Positions 55,261-64,000 of a DNA stretch of 64,000 bases are shown here, in pieces. Source of the DNA: Narthecium ossifragum. Its lineage: Eukaryota; Streptophyta; Magnoliopsida; Dioscoreales; Nartheciaceae. Numbering within the stretch: the stretch's first letter is position 1; each line of letters begins with the position of its first letter. The notes beneath the pieces were generated by a model, which searched no databases, was not told the DNA's origin, and worked only from the letters and a program-made list of their open reading frames with translations. A program made the translations under genes and the position numbers. The stretch spans positions 16,061,987 to 16,125,986 of the forward strand of contig OY986964.1 of assembly GCA_963920575.1 (NCBI GenBank), in the 5' to 3' direction.

Positions 55261-56713
55261 TGATGAATAAATTTTATATCTCGCAAGTATACGAATCGGT
55301 GCAATCAGTATAGTAGCAAGACGAGTATCGTACCCACAGAGATTTGTAGAAATTATTAGAGTGAAACGCTAAAGAACAGAAAATAAAGAAGGGAAAATAA
55401 GAAATATGAAGTCTCAAAGATAGATAATCTAATAACGAAATAAGAAAATGATGAAAATATGATGGATGAATACTAAGGTTCCGATTTCACCATAACATCC
55501 TCATTCTATGCATTGAATCAATCAAGTTTCAGTTTAATTCCAAGGGCTCGTTCTTCCGGTATGATGATCCGTTCGGCCGCGGTCTTCACCAAGTACCCTC
55601 AATTAACCCTAGCTAATGAACCCATAACTAAGTGTTAATCAAGAATCCATTAAGCTCTGAAGAACAATTATGAACCAAGAATACTCTTAGCTTGAACCCG
55701 GCCTAGACATAAACTCATTCATTCATAGATCCTGCAAGATTAGGGAATGAACCCTCGCCCAATCTCACATACAACAATCTATAATACTTCTATTGGCCAG
55801 ATAAAGGTATTTAAGATCTCAGTTATAATAATGAATGAAACAAGGAAAATAAACTGATTAAATAATCATGATCCAATAACATAGAACGATTCAGTTAGGC
55901 TACATCGGTAACTTAGAAAAGAAACTAGCCACTCATGTTCATCATGAGGGCAGCAAAACTAATGGAGAAATAAAGAAGAAATAAGAAAAGAAAACCAAGC
56001 CTGGAACCCTTATCTTCGCCTCCAAACGCTGCCAAAAAGTCCTCCAAAAGTCCCGCTTTGATAACCCTAAGTATTGTATTTATAGGCCAAAACTCGGGTG
56101 AGATCCGGCTCATTAAACGCTCCTTGCTGACGTGGCGGTCGACCGTGAGATCTCACGGTCGACCGGCAACTGTTCAAAATATTTCGGAAGAGCGACGGTC
56201 GATCCTCGCATCGACCCTGAGAAGTATTTTCTTTAACAGAGGCTGACGGTCGATGCGACGGATGATGCCACGGTCGACCGTGGGAAGTTTTGCATGTGAC
56301 GGTCGATGCAACGGTCGTTCGGGGGAATTTCTGAGCGCGACGGTCGACCGTCACATCCTCACGGTCGACCGTCACTATTCATTCAGCTTGCGCACTTGTA
56401 CGAAAAGTGTTGTATCTTCCTCTCTGAAACTCCAAATCACAAACCGTAAAATTCTCCCAAAACTAGACTTCAAGATCTTTCCAACCATATATGGCATATC
56501 ATCTGGTTCTTCATGAACAGGTACAGATTAATCTTTAAAGTTGATCCATGCACTCTTTTCAGCTTCTTTTCTCCTTTTTCCTGCATTTTCCAAACAACTA
56601 TGTGAAGCAACATATAGATATAAAAATAGGAATAAAGATGTTGATTAAAGAGAATAATCTAGCAATTGAGATGGTTATAAGGCTATTTAGAGTGCCCTTT
56701 TATGCACTCATCA
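55261..56713 (-). mobile_element. Element A 5' LTR
   Basis: 1453 bp, TGATGA...TCATCA; TATA box on the minus strand at 56077-56085, GGTCGACC palindrome cluster at 56136-56375. It is followed by TSD agcgg at 56714-56718. Confidence 0.95.
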
Positions 56714-56718
56714 AGCGG

Positions 56719-56766
56719 CTTTGGGAAATGGTTTAGCATCAACTCCCATGTTCTTGGATGGAAAAC
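56719..56766 (-). pseudogene. 48-bp piece of Tat-2 gag between elements A and B
   Basis: This is the Tat-2 coding sequence left between the two insertions. The minus strand reads in frame with both the 47202 side and the 63765 side (residues such as FPSKNMGVDAKPFPK). Confidence 0.75.
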
Positions 56767-57641
56767 TGGTTACGCCCAAAACGTGCACACAACAACGGCG
56801 GTCGCAGCAGTGCAGTAAAAACGGTCGGTCCACAGGGAGGCAGAAAAGCAAGATGAAAACACAAGTATACAAGGTAGCTAACTAGGGGTTATCAATATTA
56901 GAATAACAGAACAAAGCATGTAATAAGATATGGTTGGTTTGTTGATCAAATTCAAAGGGTAAAGAAGGGTGGAAAGGATCGAAGCAAGGCCTTGGGCATC
57001 ACCTTCTCTAACCTGGGTATTTTCCTTACCCAGTATCCTTGTATAACACAATCAAGGGATTCACATCCCAATCCCTTGATCGGAAGGTATAGAAATATAA
57101 ATCATGCAGTCACAAGGTAATGATCTAAATGAATCTATCCTCAACAGTTAAGAATGAAACCTTGCTTACAAGGGTCTAAGACGACGATGTATCAACTGTC
57201 ACTGCGGACACATCGCAGCAAAGGGAATCCAAGAAGCAAGTGATCTATGCATACATCCATTCTAAATCGACGAAGTATCAGCTGTCACGGCGGACAAAAC
57301 GCAGTAAAGAAGTGGACATGGCATATAAATCATTATCTAAACAAGGATTAAATAACCATCCCCACATAGGAAGAGCATGACTGAACCTATATGTGGACTA
57401 ATCATGTAAAACATGCATCGAAAGCTTATAAGAGTAGAGAGGAATGAAACAAAATCGATCATCTATTCAATAAAAGGAATCTGATACAAAGATAAGGGAT
57501 GAGAAGAAAAACCAGGAATAGAGGAGGATCAGCCTGCAGCCCAGCAGAGGACTACTCACATTTGCCCATCTTCTCTCTCTCTCTCCTATACATGTGGTAT
57601 ACCTCAATGAATTGATACTATAAACCTTACCCCTAGGGGTG

Positions 57642-57650
57642 TATTTATAG
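57642..57650 (-). promoter_or_regulatory. TATA box of element B 3' LTR
   Basis: The minus strand reads CTATAAATA; the same box is at 63126-63134 in the 5' LTR, where it would drive the genomic transcript. Confidence 0.75.
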
Positions 57651-57801
57651 GCAAAGTTTTCTTATCCACTCAGGGGTAAAAGGGTAATTTGAGTGGATGG
57701 TCAAAGGATCTTATCCAGTGACTAGGATTCTTATCCACTCAGGGGTAAATGGGTAATTTTGAGTGGTCAAATGATCTTATCAACTGGAAAGCTCTAGCAA
57801 G

Positions 57802-57879
57802 TTCTAGAAACTTCAAGAAACTTCTAGAAACTTCTAGAGACTTCAAGAAACTTCTAGAAACTTCTAGAAACTTCTAGAA
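57802..57879. promoter_or_regulatory. 78-bp heat-shock-element-like array, 16 alternating TTC/GAA pentamers (3' LTR copy)
   Basis: The unit acTTCtaGAA repeats eight times without spacing change; only one half-site is altered (GAG for GAA) and the two-base spacers vary slightly (ta/aa). Contiguous inverted nGAAn pentamers are the binding pattern of heat shock factors; three are enough for a trimer. It lies 152 bp upstream of the LTR TATA box in element orientation. Confidence 0.85.
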
Positions 57880-58289
57880 TTTCAAGGGTCTCCATTCGAT
57901 GTGTCAGGTGCCGACATGCCTATTCGGTGGATGGGCCGTCCAACCGGGTGATCGTGCCGAAATGCATCTCCTGTTGATGGTCCATCTTGTCTGGTGATCG
58001 TCTAGTGCCAACATGCTTCTCTTGTCGATGCGCCGTCCAATTGACCGGTAGTCTGACCAGAGCGGCAGTTTCAGCTATTTCTTTGACTCTTTATTCTGGA
58101 AATCCACAAAGACTCCAAAAACATGTGAAGCACACCATTTCAACCCCATTTCAACTGGTAAGGGTATAAAACACCGATTATAACAAATCATATATATTAA
58201 ACAAGATTTAACAATATTTAATGCACAAATCGGGTATTGAAAACAAGTAATTGGATGCAATATTTGCATCCAATCACACCCCCCAACTT

Positions 58290-59522
58290 AAATGGTTGCT
58301 AGTCCCTAGCAATGAAGAATGTGAGAAAGAAGTGAACTGAATGAAGAACTACGAATAGCACATACAAAGCATACATGATAGCTGCGAAATCTCCAACAAC
58401 CGATTGAATACCATCTTTATCACATATGAGTTAAATGAAATTAAGCTATAGATACAATTAACAAGCTTCCAGCATTTATACACCCTTTATAATAAGTAAG
58501 AATAACTCGAAGAGTCCGTGTAGTGTAAGTGACCCACATGTATTTGGCGTCTAATAGGCTTCAAGCATTTCTTTATTTGAGATACAAAATTTTCTTCTTT
58601 TTTTGCGCAACCTAACCCGGTTGCTATTTTTTTCCTTTCTCTATACATATCCTTTGTACAACTTGTGATTGTGCAATGTCAAATTCCATTAAGCAAACAA
58701 CTAAACCCATATAATGATATTTAGGCCAATGGCTCCCAAGTCAGATGACTTTAGGGCATTAGGTGTAAAACACCCCTCAGGCTAAAATGATCGAGTCTAG
58801 TGGCTTCAAAAAATGACTAATCACAAGAGTATGCAAAGACTTTCTTTTTTTTTTTTTCCAAGCAACCAAACTTTTTTTTTATTTTTTATTTTAGGATCTC
58901 ATTAAGGCTTATGCAATGAAAGCGAAAGTTTGTCACTTCCTACATGTGGACGTGCACAAGTGCAAAGATGGCTAATAGAGTCAACTTAAATAAAACAAGT
59001 GTGTAAATTTACGACAATCATGCTAATAAGATCCAAGCTTGCTAACTTTTAACATAAGTGAAGATTCATTTGGCAATATATAACCAGATTTCGCGGTCAT
59101 CAAGCTAGCTAAAGTGCAAAGTCACTCAATCACTCCTTCATACACATGTGTAATAAGGTGTAGTGGAAGTCTAGCTTGGTGAAACAAATGCACATCAAAA
59201 ATAATTTTCAATCATAGTAAACATTAGATAAACAACCCCCCAACTTGGATAAAACTATGAATTAACATGCAAGGTTATATATGCCCATACCCCCCAACTT
59301 AAAATGTGCATTGACCTCAATGTGCAAAATGGGAAAGAGGCATTATAAGCTTAAAATAAAGAAGTAGGAGAGATGTCACCTTGATTTTTGAGTATGTAGC
59401 CTTTGGCATAGGAGATGATCGATTGAGCCAAAAAGTTAATAAAAATAAAGTAGTAAATAAAGAAAGCAGTAAACAGCTATTTACAAGGTTGTGAAGTACC
59501 CTAAGGACTGGTAAAGAGATGG
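58290..59522 (-). mobile_element. Element B 3' non-coding region
   Basis: AT-rich, with T-runs (58843-58858, 58871-58890), no ORF of note, and the post-coding clause at 59289-59325 (minus strand TTGAGGTCAATGCACATTTT then AAGTTGGGGGG) shared in form with element A. Confidence 0.7.
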
Positions 59523-62192
59523 TCAAGGTGCATATACGGGGTTGGCAAGAGGAACAAAGTCCTCCACCAAGTCGAACCGTTCTGCAAAGGGTTTCAGCCT
59601 TTGACCATTTACTTTAAAAACACGACCATCCTTTGGGTCTTCGACTATAACGGCCCCATTTTCAAAGAGTCGCTTATCAAAATAAGAATTAGTAGAATTT
59701 AGAGCGTAAGAAAACTCCTCTTCCATGAGGGAGTCAATTCTGAATGTGTGCTCGCATCCGTCATTGTCATCTAGGTTCGTGCCAACATTGAATATGTTGA
59801 CTTCGAGCGTCATTGCTCCGAATGTTAACTTCATCAGACCGTTCCTGCAGTTAATTATGGCATTTCCAGTGGCAAGGAATGGTCTACCTAAAATAATAGG
59901 AATTTTGGAAGTCGAAGTCACTAAAGCATGAGTGTCAAGAACTAGAAAGTCGACAGGATAACAGAATGTATCAATTTGGATGAGCACATCCTCTATTACG
60001 CCCCTTGGCACTTTTGTGGATCTGTCTGCCAATTGTAGTACAACCGAAGTAGGCTTGATTTGACCCAAGCCAAGCTGTACATATACTGAATATGGTATTA
60101 AATTCACGCTAGCACCTAAATCTAGTAAGGCATGCCCGACCTCACGTCCACCTATCATGCAAGATATAGTAGGGCATCCTGGGTCTTTATACTTAGGGGG
60201 AATATTTTGCGTAAGCAAGGCGCTAACTTGCTCAGTCAAGAATGCAGTTTTCTTAACATGGTGCCTTTTCTTAACTCTAAACAGGTCTATAAAAATTTTC
60301 TTAAATGTAGGCAATTGTTGAATAGTTTCTACGAGAGGGAGATTTACCTTGACCTGTTTGAGAGCCTGTATTATCTCACCAGTATGGTCGATGATTGGTG
60401 ATGTTGACTTTAATGCCTCAGGAAAAGGCACTTTTGGTTTGAATGCTGCTTCTGGGCGGTCGACCACCGCTTCAGCCGGTTCTTTCTTTTCCTCTTCATC
60501 TTCCTCACTTATTGACGTTGAAGGTACTTGCATGTTTTCCAATACCTTTCCGCTTCTAGTAGTGATGGCATTGACTTCCTTTATGTCTTTCTTACCTAAA
60601 TTGGAAGTTTGCCCTTGGATTGGTTGAAACGGTTGGGCTGGAAATTTCCCTCGTTCGATCGATAAGTCGGTCAACGCGCTGAAGACTTTCGATAGTTGAC
60701 CCTTCACCTCCTTTATTTCCTCGAATACCTGCACAAATGTGGACTCAAACTTTTGATTAGTCTTTGCTTGAGTTTCTATAAATAGTTGCAAAGAATCATG
60801 TAATGAAGGTTTAGGAGGAGTATTATAAGAGGGGTTAGAAAATTGTCGAGGAGGTTGTTGTTGTTGCGCCTCGTTGAGCTGTTGTGGTGCATTGGGTTTC
60901 CAAGCGAAGTTGGGATGGTCTCGCCATCCGGGGTTGTATGTGTTGGAGTAGGGGTTGTATGATTTGTTGAAGGTGCCAAGTGCTCCACACTGCTCTTCTT
61001 GCGACCCTCGTTGTTCCCCATAACTCTGACATTCACCCATATAGTGGTCCAGCGCTCCGCATACAGCGCATGATCTTTGGGGCTCGACGCTTGTGGTGGC
61101 TTGTGTCACCATCACATCCCTCGTTTTCAATAATTGCATCATACTATCTAATCTCGCCCTTATATCATCATCTTCCTTTAAATGGTAAACTCCCCTGGTC
61201 CTTGTGGTGCTATCGGTAGGGGATGGCCCTGCCCAGTTTATAGCCTTTTCCACAAGTCCATCTAGGAATTCTAGAGCCTCGTTGGGATCCTTCTGCATGA
61301 AATTTCCTCCACACATAGACTCGATGAATTGACGATCAGTAGGATTAATGCCGTTATAAAAATGGCCAAGTAAATGCCAATTTTCAAGTCCATGATGAGG
61401 GCAAGCAGTTAGTATTTCTTTAAAACGTTCCCATGCCTGACACAGGGTCTCATGACCCTTTTGTGCAAATGTGACGATTTCTCGCCTCAATGCATTGGTC
61501 TTGTGGATGGGGAAATATTTGTTTAAAAAGATTTGGGTCATTTGATCCCATGACCTAATCGTTCCTGGCCGTAAAGAATAAAGCCAACTCTTAGCTCTGT
61601 CTTTAAGAGAAAAAGGGAAAAAACGTAGTCTAACAATATCTAGGGCAGCAGGTGCATGATGAAAAGTGGCCACAACCTCTTCAAATTCCCTAATATGCAC
61701 ATATGGTAGTTCATTTTCTAAGCCATGGAAAGTAAGGAGCAGTTGGATCATACCAGGCTTAAAATCTTGAGGTGGTGCATTAGGAGGGATCACAATACAC
61801 GAAGGTGTGGGCGATCGGGTAGGATAGAGGTAGTCGTTAAGACTCCTCGTGGGCTGGTCCGCATGCTGACTCATAGCTAATGATTTATGTGATGAAACAA
61901 AATCAGTGTCAGATGAAGTAAAGCGAGGACTAGAGTCAAGAGGTATATTAACGAGATCGTCAAAGATAAAAGCTTGGCCAGGAACAAAGTCTGGCCGAGT
62001 CACAAGTCTACCAGTCTCGTCTCTATACCAAGGCATGCAACAGTAAAAATCTCTTTTTGGTCTAAAATGTAATTTAAGAACAGAAGAAAACAGGGGAAAA
62101 TATGCAGAAATCAAATTAAACACAAAAACAAATAACAAGAGCAAAAAGTAAGGAATAGAGTTATCTAATCTTGATGTTATTATAGAAAGCAA
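59523..62192 (-). CDS. Gag-protease protein of element B, fused to the last residues of pol
   Basis: The frame is 889 codons. The likely true start is the ATG at 62034-62036 (MPWYRDETG, 837 aa), because the first 52 residues are hydrophobic and lie in the leader. Gag core with TFHGLENELPYVHIREFEEV and DRAKSWLYSLRPGTIRSWD (about residues 160-230 of the long form), zinc knuckle CAVCGALDHYMGEC (about 373-386, CX2CX4HX4C), a Gln/Pro-rich linker, and protease with Athila-type [14 protein letters not shown] (about 690). After the protease the frame passes directly into NGAVIVEDP and KVNGQRLKPF, equivalent to the C-terminal tail of Athila integrase. RT, RNase H and the integrase core are missing, yet the frame is kept. 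It could package RNA and self-process. Confidence 0.92.
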   Translation of the reverse strand: MLSIITSRLDNSIPYFLLLLFVFVFNLISAYFPLFSSVLKLHFRPKRDFYCCMPWYRDETGRLVTRPDFVPGQAFIFDDLVNIPLDSSPRFTSSDTDFVSSHKSLAMSQHADQPTRSLNDYLYPTRSPTPSCIVIPPNAPPQDFKPGMIQLLLTFHGLENELPYVHIREFEEVVATFHHAPAALDIVRLRFFPFSLKDRAKSWLYSLRPGTIRSWDQMTQIFLNKYFPIHKTNALRREIVTFAQKGHETLCQAWERFKEILTACPHHGLENWHLLGHFYNGINPTDRQFIESMCGGNFMQKDPNEALEFLDGLVEKAINWAGPSPTDSTTRTRGVYHLKEDDDIRARLDSMMQLLKTRDVMVTQATTSVEPQRSCAVCGALDHYMGECQSYGEQRGSQEEQCGALGTFNKSYNPYSNTYNPGWRDHPNFAWKPNAPQQLNEAQQQQPPRQFSNPSYNTPPKPSLHDSLQLFIETQAKTNQKFESTFVQVFEEIKEVKGQLSKVFSALTDLSIERGKFPAQPFQPIQGQTSNLGKKDIKEVNAITTRSGKVLENMQVPSTSISEEDEEEKKEPAEAVVDRPEAAFKPKVPFPEALKSTSPIIDHTGEIIQALKQVKVNLPLVETIQQLPTFKKIFIDLFRVKKRHHVKKTAFLTEQVSALLTQNIPPKYKDPGCPTISCMIGGREVGHALLDLGASVNLIPYSVYVQLGLGQIKPTSVVLQLADRSTKVPRGVIEDVLIQIDTFCYPVDFLVLDTHALVTSTSKIPIILGRPFLATGNAIINCRNGLMKLTFGAMTLEVNIFNVGTNLDDNDGCEHTFRIDSLMEEEFSYALNSTNSYFDKRLFENGAVIVEDPKDGRVFKVNGQRLKPFAERFDLVEDFVPLANPVYAP

Positions 62193-62227
62193 ACCTTGCT
62201 TTCTTATGCTTTTTCTTGGCTAATACC

Positions 62228-62245
62228 TCCCCGGCAACGGCGCCA
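62228..62245 (-). other. Element B primer binding site, tRNA-Asp type
   Basis: The same 18 bases as in element A (tccccggcaacggcgcca on the plus strand), five bases inside the LTR at 62251. The shared primer site supports use of the Athila machinery. Confidence 0.9.
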
Positions 62246-62250
62246 AAATT

Positions 62251-63759
62251 TGGTTACGCCCAAAACGTGCACACAACAACGGCGGTCGCAGCAGTGCAGT
62301 AAAAACGGTCGGTCCACAGGGAGGCAGAAAAGCAAGATGAAAACACAAGTATACAAGGTAGCTAACTAGGGGTTATCAATATTAGAATAACAGAACAAAG
62401 CATGTAATAAGATATGGTTGGTTTGTTGATCAAATTCAAAGGGTAAAGAAGGGTGGAAAGGATCGAAGCAAGGCCTTGGGCATCACCTTCTCTAACCTGG
62501 GTATTTTCCTTACCCAGTATCCTTGTATAACACAATCAAGGGATTCACATCCCAATCCCTTGATCGGAAGGTATAGAAATATAAATCATGCAGTCACAAG
62601 GTAATGATCTAAATGAATCTATCCTCAACAGTTAAGAATGAAACCTTGCTTACAAGGGTCTAAGACGACGATGTATCAACTGTCACTGCGGACACATCGC
62701 AGCAAAGGGAATCCAAGAAGCAAGTGATCTATGCATACATCCATTCTAAATCGACGAAGTATCAGCTGTCACGGCGGACAAAACGCAGTAAAGAAGTGGA
62801 CATGGCATATAAATCATTATCTAAACATGGATTAAATAACCATCCCCACATAGGAAGAGCATGACTGAACCTATATGTGGACTAATCAGGTAAAACATGC
62901 ATCGAAAGCTTATAAGAGTAGAGAGGAATGAAACAAAATCGATCATCTATTCAATAAAAGGAATCTGATACAAAGATAAGGGATGAGAAGAAAAACCAGG
63001 AATAGAGGAGGATCAGCCTGCAGCCCAGCAGAGGACTACTCACATTTGCCCATCTTCTCTCTCTCTCTCCTATACATGTGGTATACCTCAATGAATTGAT
63101 ACCATAAACCTTACACCTAGGGGTGTATTTATAGGCAAAGTTTTCTTATCCACTCAGGGGTAAAAGGGTAATTTGAGTGGATGGTCAAAGGATCTTATCC
63201 AGTGACTAGGATTCTTATCCACTCAGGGGTAAATGGGTAATTTTGAGTGGTCAAATGATCTTATCAACTGGAAAGCTCTAGCAAGTTCTAGAAACTTCAA
63301 GAAACTTCTAGAAACTTCTAGAGACTTCAAGAAACTTCTAGAAACTTCTAGAAACTTCTAGAATTTCAAGGGTCTCCATTCGATGTGTCAGGTGCCGACA
63401 TGCCTATTCGGTGGATGGGCCGTCCAACCGGGTGATCGTGCCGAAATGCATATCCTGTTGATGGTCCATCTTGTCTGGTGATCGTCTAGTGCCAACATGC
63501 TTCTCTTGTCGATGTGCCGTCCAATTGACCGGTAGTCTGACCAGAGCGGCAGTTTCAGCTATTTCTTTGACTCTTTATTCTGGAAATCCACAAAGACTCC
63601 AAAAACATGTGAAGCACACCATTTCAACCCCATTTCAACTGGTAAGGGTATAAACACGGATTATAACAAATCATATATATTAAACAAGATTTAACAATAT
63701 TTAATGCACAAATCGGGTATTGAAAACAAGTAATTGGATGCAATATTTGCATCCAATCA
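62251..63759 (-). mobile_element. Element B 5' LTR
   Basis: 1509 bp, almost identical to the 3' LTR. TATA box 63126-63134, heat-shock-element-like array 63286-63363. This copy would drive transcription of the gag-protease RNA. Confidence 0.95.
63286..63363. promoter_or_regulatory. Heat-shock-element-like array, 5' LTR copy
   Basis: Same 16 pentamers as 57802-57879, with no differences seen. It lies 152 bp upstream of the TATA box at 63126-63134, in the promoter that would act. Confidence 0.85.
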
Positions 63760-63764
63760 AAAAC

Positions 63765-64000
63765 CAATTCTACCGGAGTCAATAGCATCCTACAAAACAT
63801 TGCGGAAGATTAAACATTGATTAGTATGATGCAAGGAAGCATTATGCCACTTACAATATCTTTTACCCTTAATTTGATCAAGGCTTGGCATAGCATGTCC
63901 ATCGTTCAATTTGATTTGTTTATCTTTTAACAATTGATCAAATATCTGATCGACCTTTGATATATCAAATGAAAAATTTCTTACTCGATGTTTCCCGTCT
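63765..64000 (-). pseudogene. Tat-2 gag, zinc-finger part (continues beyond right edge)
   Basis: The minus strand encodes FDISKVDQIFDQLLKDKQI, then LDQIKGKRYCKWHNASLHHT and NQCLIFRNVL before an in-frame TAG. The CxxH...H...C segment YCKWHNASLHHTNQC is the characteristic finger of Tat-lineage gag. Element B is inserted a few codons downstream. Confidence 0.75.

Larger units (their letters stand above)
47208..56713 (-). mobile_element. Complete Athila-lineage retrotransposon A (9506 bp)
   Basis: The element has LTRs at 47208-48669 and 55261-56713, a polypurine tract, a tRNA-Asp-type PBS, one 1785-codon gag-pol frame and a 5-bp TSD agcgg. By eye the LTRs differ by about 15 substitutions and one indel of 9 bp, so insertion is recent relative to its Tat-2 host. 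There is no env-like ORF. Coding and cis parts all look present, so it is a candidate autonomous copy. Confidence 0.95.
56767..58276 (-). mobile_element. Element B 3' LTR
   Basis: 1510 bp; on the minus strand it begins TGATTGGATGC and ends GGGCGTAACCA. TATA box 57642-57650. Heat-shock-element array 57802-57879. A tandem duplication of about 67 bp with CTTATCCACTCAGGGGTAAA lies between them (57660-57780). Confidence 0.95.
56767..63759 (-). mobile_element. Complete non-autonomous Athila derivative B (6993 bp), TSD aaaac
   Basis: LTRs at 56767-58276 and 62251-63759, PBS 62228-62245, polypurine tract 58277-58289, and aaaac at 56762-56766 and 63760-63764. By eye the LTRs differ by about seven substitutions and one single-base indel, fewer than in A, so B is the younger insertion. 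The interior carries only gag and protease plus the extreme C-terminus of pol. It must borrow RT and integrase from an autonomous Athila. Confidence 0.95.

Noticed and set aside
62037..62192. Hydrophobic N-terminus of the element B protein as a signal peptide
   Set aside because: Lies in the leader directly after the PBS; the gag-like start at MPWYRDETG is a better first codon, and an exported gag is not expected.

Overview
This window is nuclear DNA from a flowering plant. Introns with GT/AG borders, one split nuclear gene for a mitochondrial protein, and dense nested LTR retrotransposons of plant-specific lineages (Athila, Tat, chromovirus, Copia) with a Mutator-like element all show this; the species cannot be read from the sequence. 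By eye, more than 95% of it is transposable-element DNA, and most ORFs longer than 60 codons are accidental or belong to transposons.

Layout, left to right. 1-8443 is the 5' end of a minus-strand chromovirus-like element (family I). It has an iMet-type primer binding site at 1657-1668 and a long 5' LTR that is itself interrupted by a family II solo LTR (2588-5261, TSD gctag), a truncated family II LTR (5980-6531) and an Athila-type LTR (6532-7980). That element sits in the gag of a minus-strand Tat-lineage element (Tat-1: gag 8444-9387, upstream ORF 9388-10827, 5' LTR about 11010-13504). 13505-20476 is a pol-deleted Copia element on the minus strand, carrying a Mutator-like element (14225-15378, 9-bp TSD, about 130-bp TIRs) and a solo LTR (17851-19454, TSD ttcat) inside gag.

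20477-26648 holds the only host gene I can support: a three-exon gene for mitochondrial ATP synthase subunit e (21387-24073, plus strand) with a site II/telo-box promoter. Related LTR fragments in opposite orientation flank it, and its second intron contains a complete 393-bp solo LTR. 27502-38605 is a pile of family I and II chromovirus LTRs, mostly solo and nested in one another.

38606-64000 is one old minus-strand Tat element (Tat-2) broken by three insertions: a 4.07-kb block with an Athila LTR end and triplicated beta-1,3-glucanase fragments (38897-42966), a complete Athila element A (47208-56713, TSD agcgg, 1785-codon gag-pol), and a complete Athila derivative B (56767-63759, TSD aaaac) that keeps gag and protease but has lost RT, RNase H and most of integrase. 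A and B entered Tat-2 gag 48 bp apart.

The most notable signals are regulatory. The LTRs of B carry a 78-bp uninterrupted array of 16 alternating TTC/GAA pentamers, the arrangement of heat-shock elements, 152 bp upstream of the TATA box. The other LTR lineages each carry their own cluster of short perfect palindromes, in several cases in the same place upstream of TATA. This suggests an exchangeable promoter module shared by unrelated retrotransposons. All functional statements come from motif reading; no search was run.
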